From NCBI GenBank assembly GCA_002085305.1, contig NATJ01000083.1, positions 1 to 5,615 of the forward strand: DNA of 5,615 bases, read 5' to 3'. Below are positions 4,859 to 5,615 of the stretch, one piece after another (the stretch's first letter is position 1; the number at the start of each line of letters is the position of its first letter). Origin of the DNA: Epsilonproteobacteria bacterium 4484_65. Its GTDB lineage: Bacteria; Campylobacterota; Campylobacteria; Campylobacterales; Sulfurovaceae. The notes beneath the pieces are model-generated. The model searched no databases and was not told where the DNA came from. It saw only the letters and a program-made list of their open reading frames with translations. A program made the translations under genes and the position numbers.

Positions 4859-5615
4859 ATGAAAATACTTAATTTAAAATCTATACTTTTGGTATTGTTG
4901 CTAATCTCATCTCATTCACTTTATGCTGAAGAAGCCATAGATGCCTCAGATCCGACAAAAGTCTATACCTATGCCGGTGGGGGTGTAAAATATACCGACT
5001 ATACCAACGATGAGAGTATGACCGAGATAAGAACCATAGGAAATATCGCACTTTCAAACAATGATATGCTGATGTTTGAGATTGGTTATGGGTGGCATGA
5101 TGGTGATAAAGTTGAGGGTCATAAGTCAGCCATTACCAATGGACGTTTGCGCTGGTTCCACCTTTTTGAGATGGATTACTCCGTAACAAGCGGATACAGA
5201 GGCTGGGCTACACAGATAGATATGCAAATTGCAGGTGTGATGAAAGGAACAGATGGACAGAACACACTTTCCATAGGTGCTTTACCCGCCTTCGGTATCA
5301 ATGAAAAGTGGAGTCTTTTTGTTCCTATGAACCTGGTAAATTCCTGGGACAAAGAGTTTAAAAATTATAACGGCATGGGAATCAATATTTCTCCTCTTTT
5401 AGTTTATGGTGCTGATTGGTGGGAAGGGTCATATGTACAGATCTGGCCGGGGTATACTTACTTTATATCTGGTGAATTAGGAGATAAAGAAACGGGGTCA
5501 GGAAACCTTGATATAACAACCGGTGGTGCCATTACCGATACCGTCATGTGGTCTCTGACTTATCAGAAAAATTTTGATGTGGATTTAAAATCATTTAAGA
5601 GAGGTGTAGATACGG
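4859..5615 (+). CDS. Probable outer-membrane beta-barrel protein, N-terminal part, family not recognised
   Basis: The frame is open from the ATG at 4859 to the window edge, giving 252 codons with no stop. Residues 1-23 are a clear signal peptide (MKILNLK, a leucine-rich core, then SLYA with cleavage expected before Glu24). The mature sequence lacks membrane helices and is rich in Gly, Tyr and Trp, with short alternating polar/hydrophobic stretches such as VYTYAGGGVKYTDY, MFEIGYGW, RWFHLFEMDYSV and YVQIWPGYTYF. This pattern suits antiparallel strands of an outer-membrane barrel. I do not recognise the family and give no substrate. It has its own strong Shine-Dalgarno and promoter copy c, so it is probably controlled by the adjacent two-component system. 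A porin or outer-membrane transport role would fit, but that is inference. It could also be a soluble periplasmic beta protein. Confidence 0.8.
   Translation, partial: MKILNLKSILLVLLLISSHSLYAEEAIDASDPTKVYTYAGGGVKYTDYTNDESMTEIRTIGNIALSNNDMLMFEIGYGWHDGDKVEGHKSAITNGRLRWFHLFEMDYSVTSGYRGWATQIDMQIAGVMKGTDGQNTLSIGALPAFGINEKWSLFVPMNLVNSWDKEFKNYNGMGINISPLLVYGADWWEGSYVQIWPGYTYFISGELGDKETGSGNLDITTGGAITDTVMWSLTYQKNFDVDLKSFKRGVDT

Overview
The window looks like chromosomal DNA from a Campylobacterota (epsilonproteobacterial) organism, perhaps near Sulfurovum, Sulfurimonas or Arcobacter. The evidence is the low G+C, the T-rich promoters with good -10 but poor -35 elements, and the histidine-kinase H-box of the form AHQWRSPLN, which is common in that phylum. 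The genus is an inference. The window holds five protein genes. The two outer ones run off the ends, so neither has a stop codon in view. There are no RNA genes, CRISPR arrays or insertion sequences that I can support.

Layout: (1) positions 895 to 1, minus strand, the N-terminal 298 residues of a secreted, probably lipid-anchored YtcJ-type metal-dependent amidohydrolase. (2) 896-1056, an intergenic leader with two hairpins. (3) 2115-1057, minus strand, a bacterial pentameric ligand-gated ion channel (Cys-loop receptor family, related to GLIC and ELIC). (4) 2116-2249, a divergent promoter region. (5) 2250-4124, plus strand, a membrane histidine kinase with a 7TMR-DISM sensor. (6) 4117-4782, an overlapping OmpR/PhoB-type response regulator. 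(7) 4859 to the end, plus strand, a signal-peptide-bearing, probable outer-membrane beta-barrel protein that I do not recognise.

The main observation is a promoter module that occurs three times: TGAAACT, 4 bases, TGAAACT, 9 bases, then a -10 hexamer (TATCAT, TATACT or TATGAT). One copy stands upstream of each of the three genes flanking the two-component pair (amidohydrolase, channel, barrel), always pointing at that gene. Direct heptamer repeats with an 11-bp period that replace the -35 element and sit about 10 bp from the -10 are the classic arrangement for activation by a PhoB/OmpR-family regulator, and such a regulator is encoded between the copies. The kinase-regulator operon has its own extended -10 promoter without this box. 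The window therefore reads as a compact regulon: a membrane sensor and its regulator control a ligand-gated ion channel, a periplasmic or surface hydrolase and an outer-membrane protein. The ligand, the ion and the physiological purpose cannot be read from the sequence.

Two further details stand out. The channel gene appears to be leaderless, because the predicted +1 falls on the A of its ATG. The amidohydrolase promoter begins inside the channel gene's stop codon and would give a leader of about 125 nt containing two hairpins.
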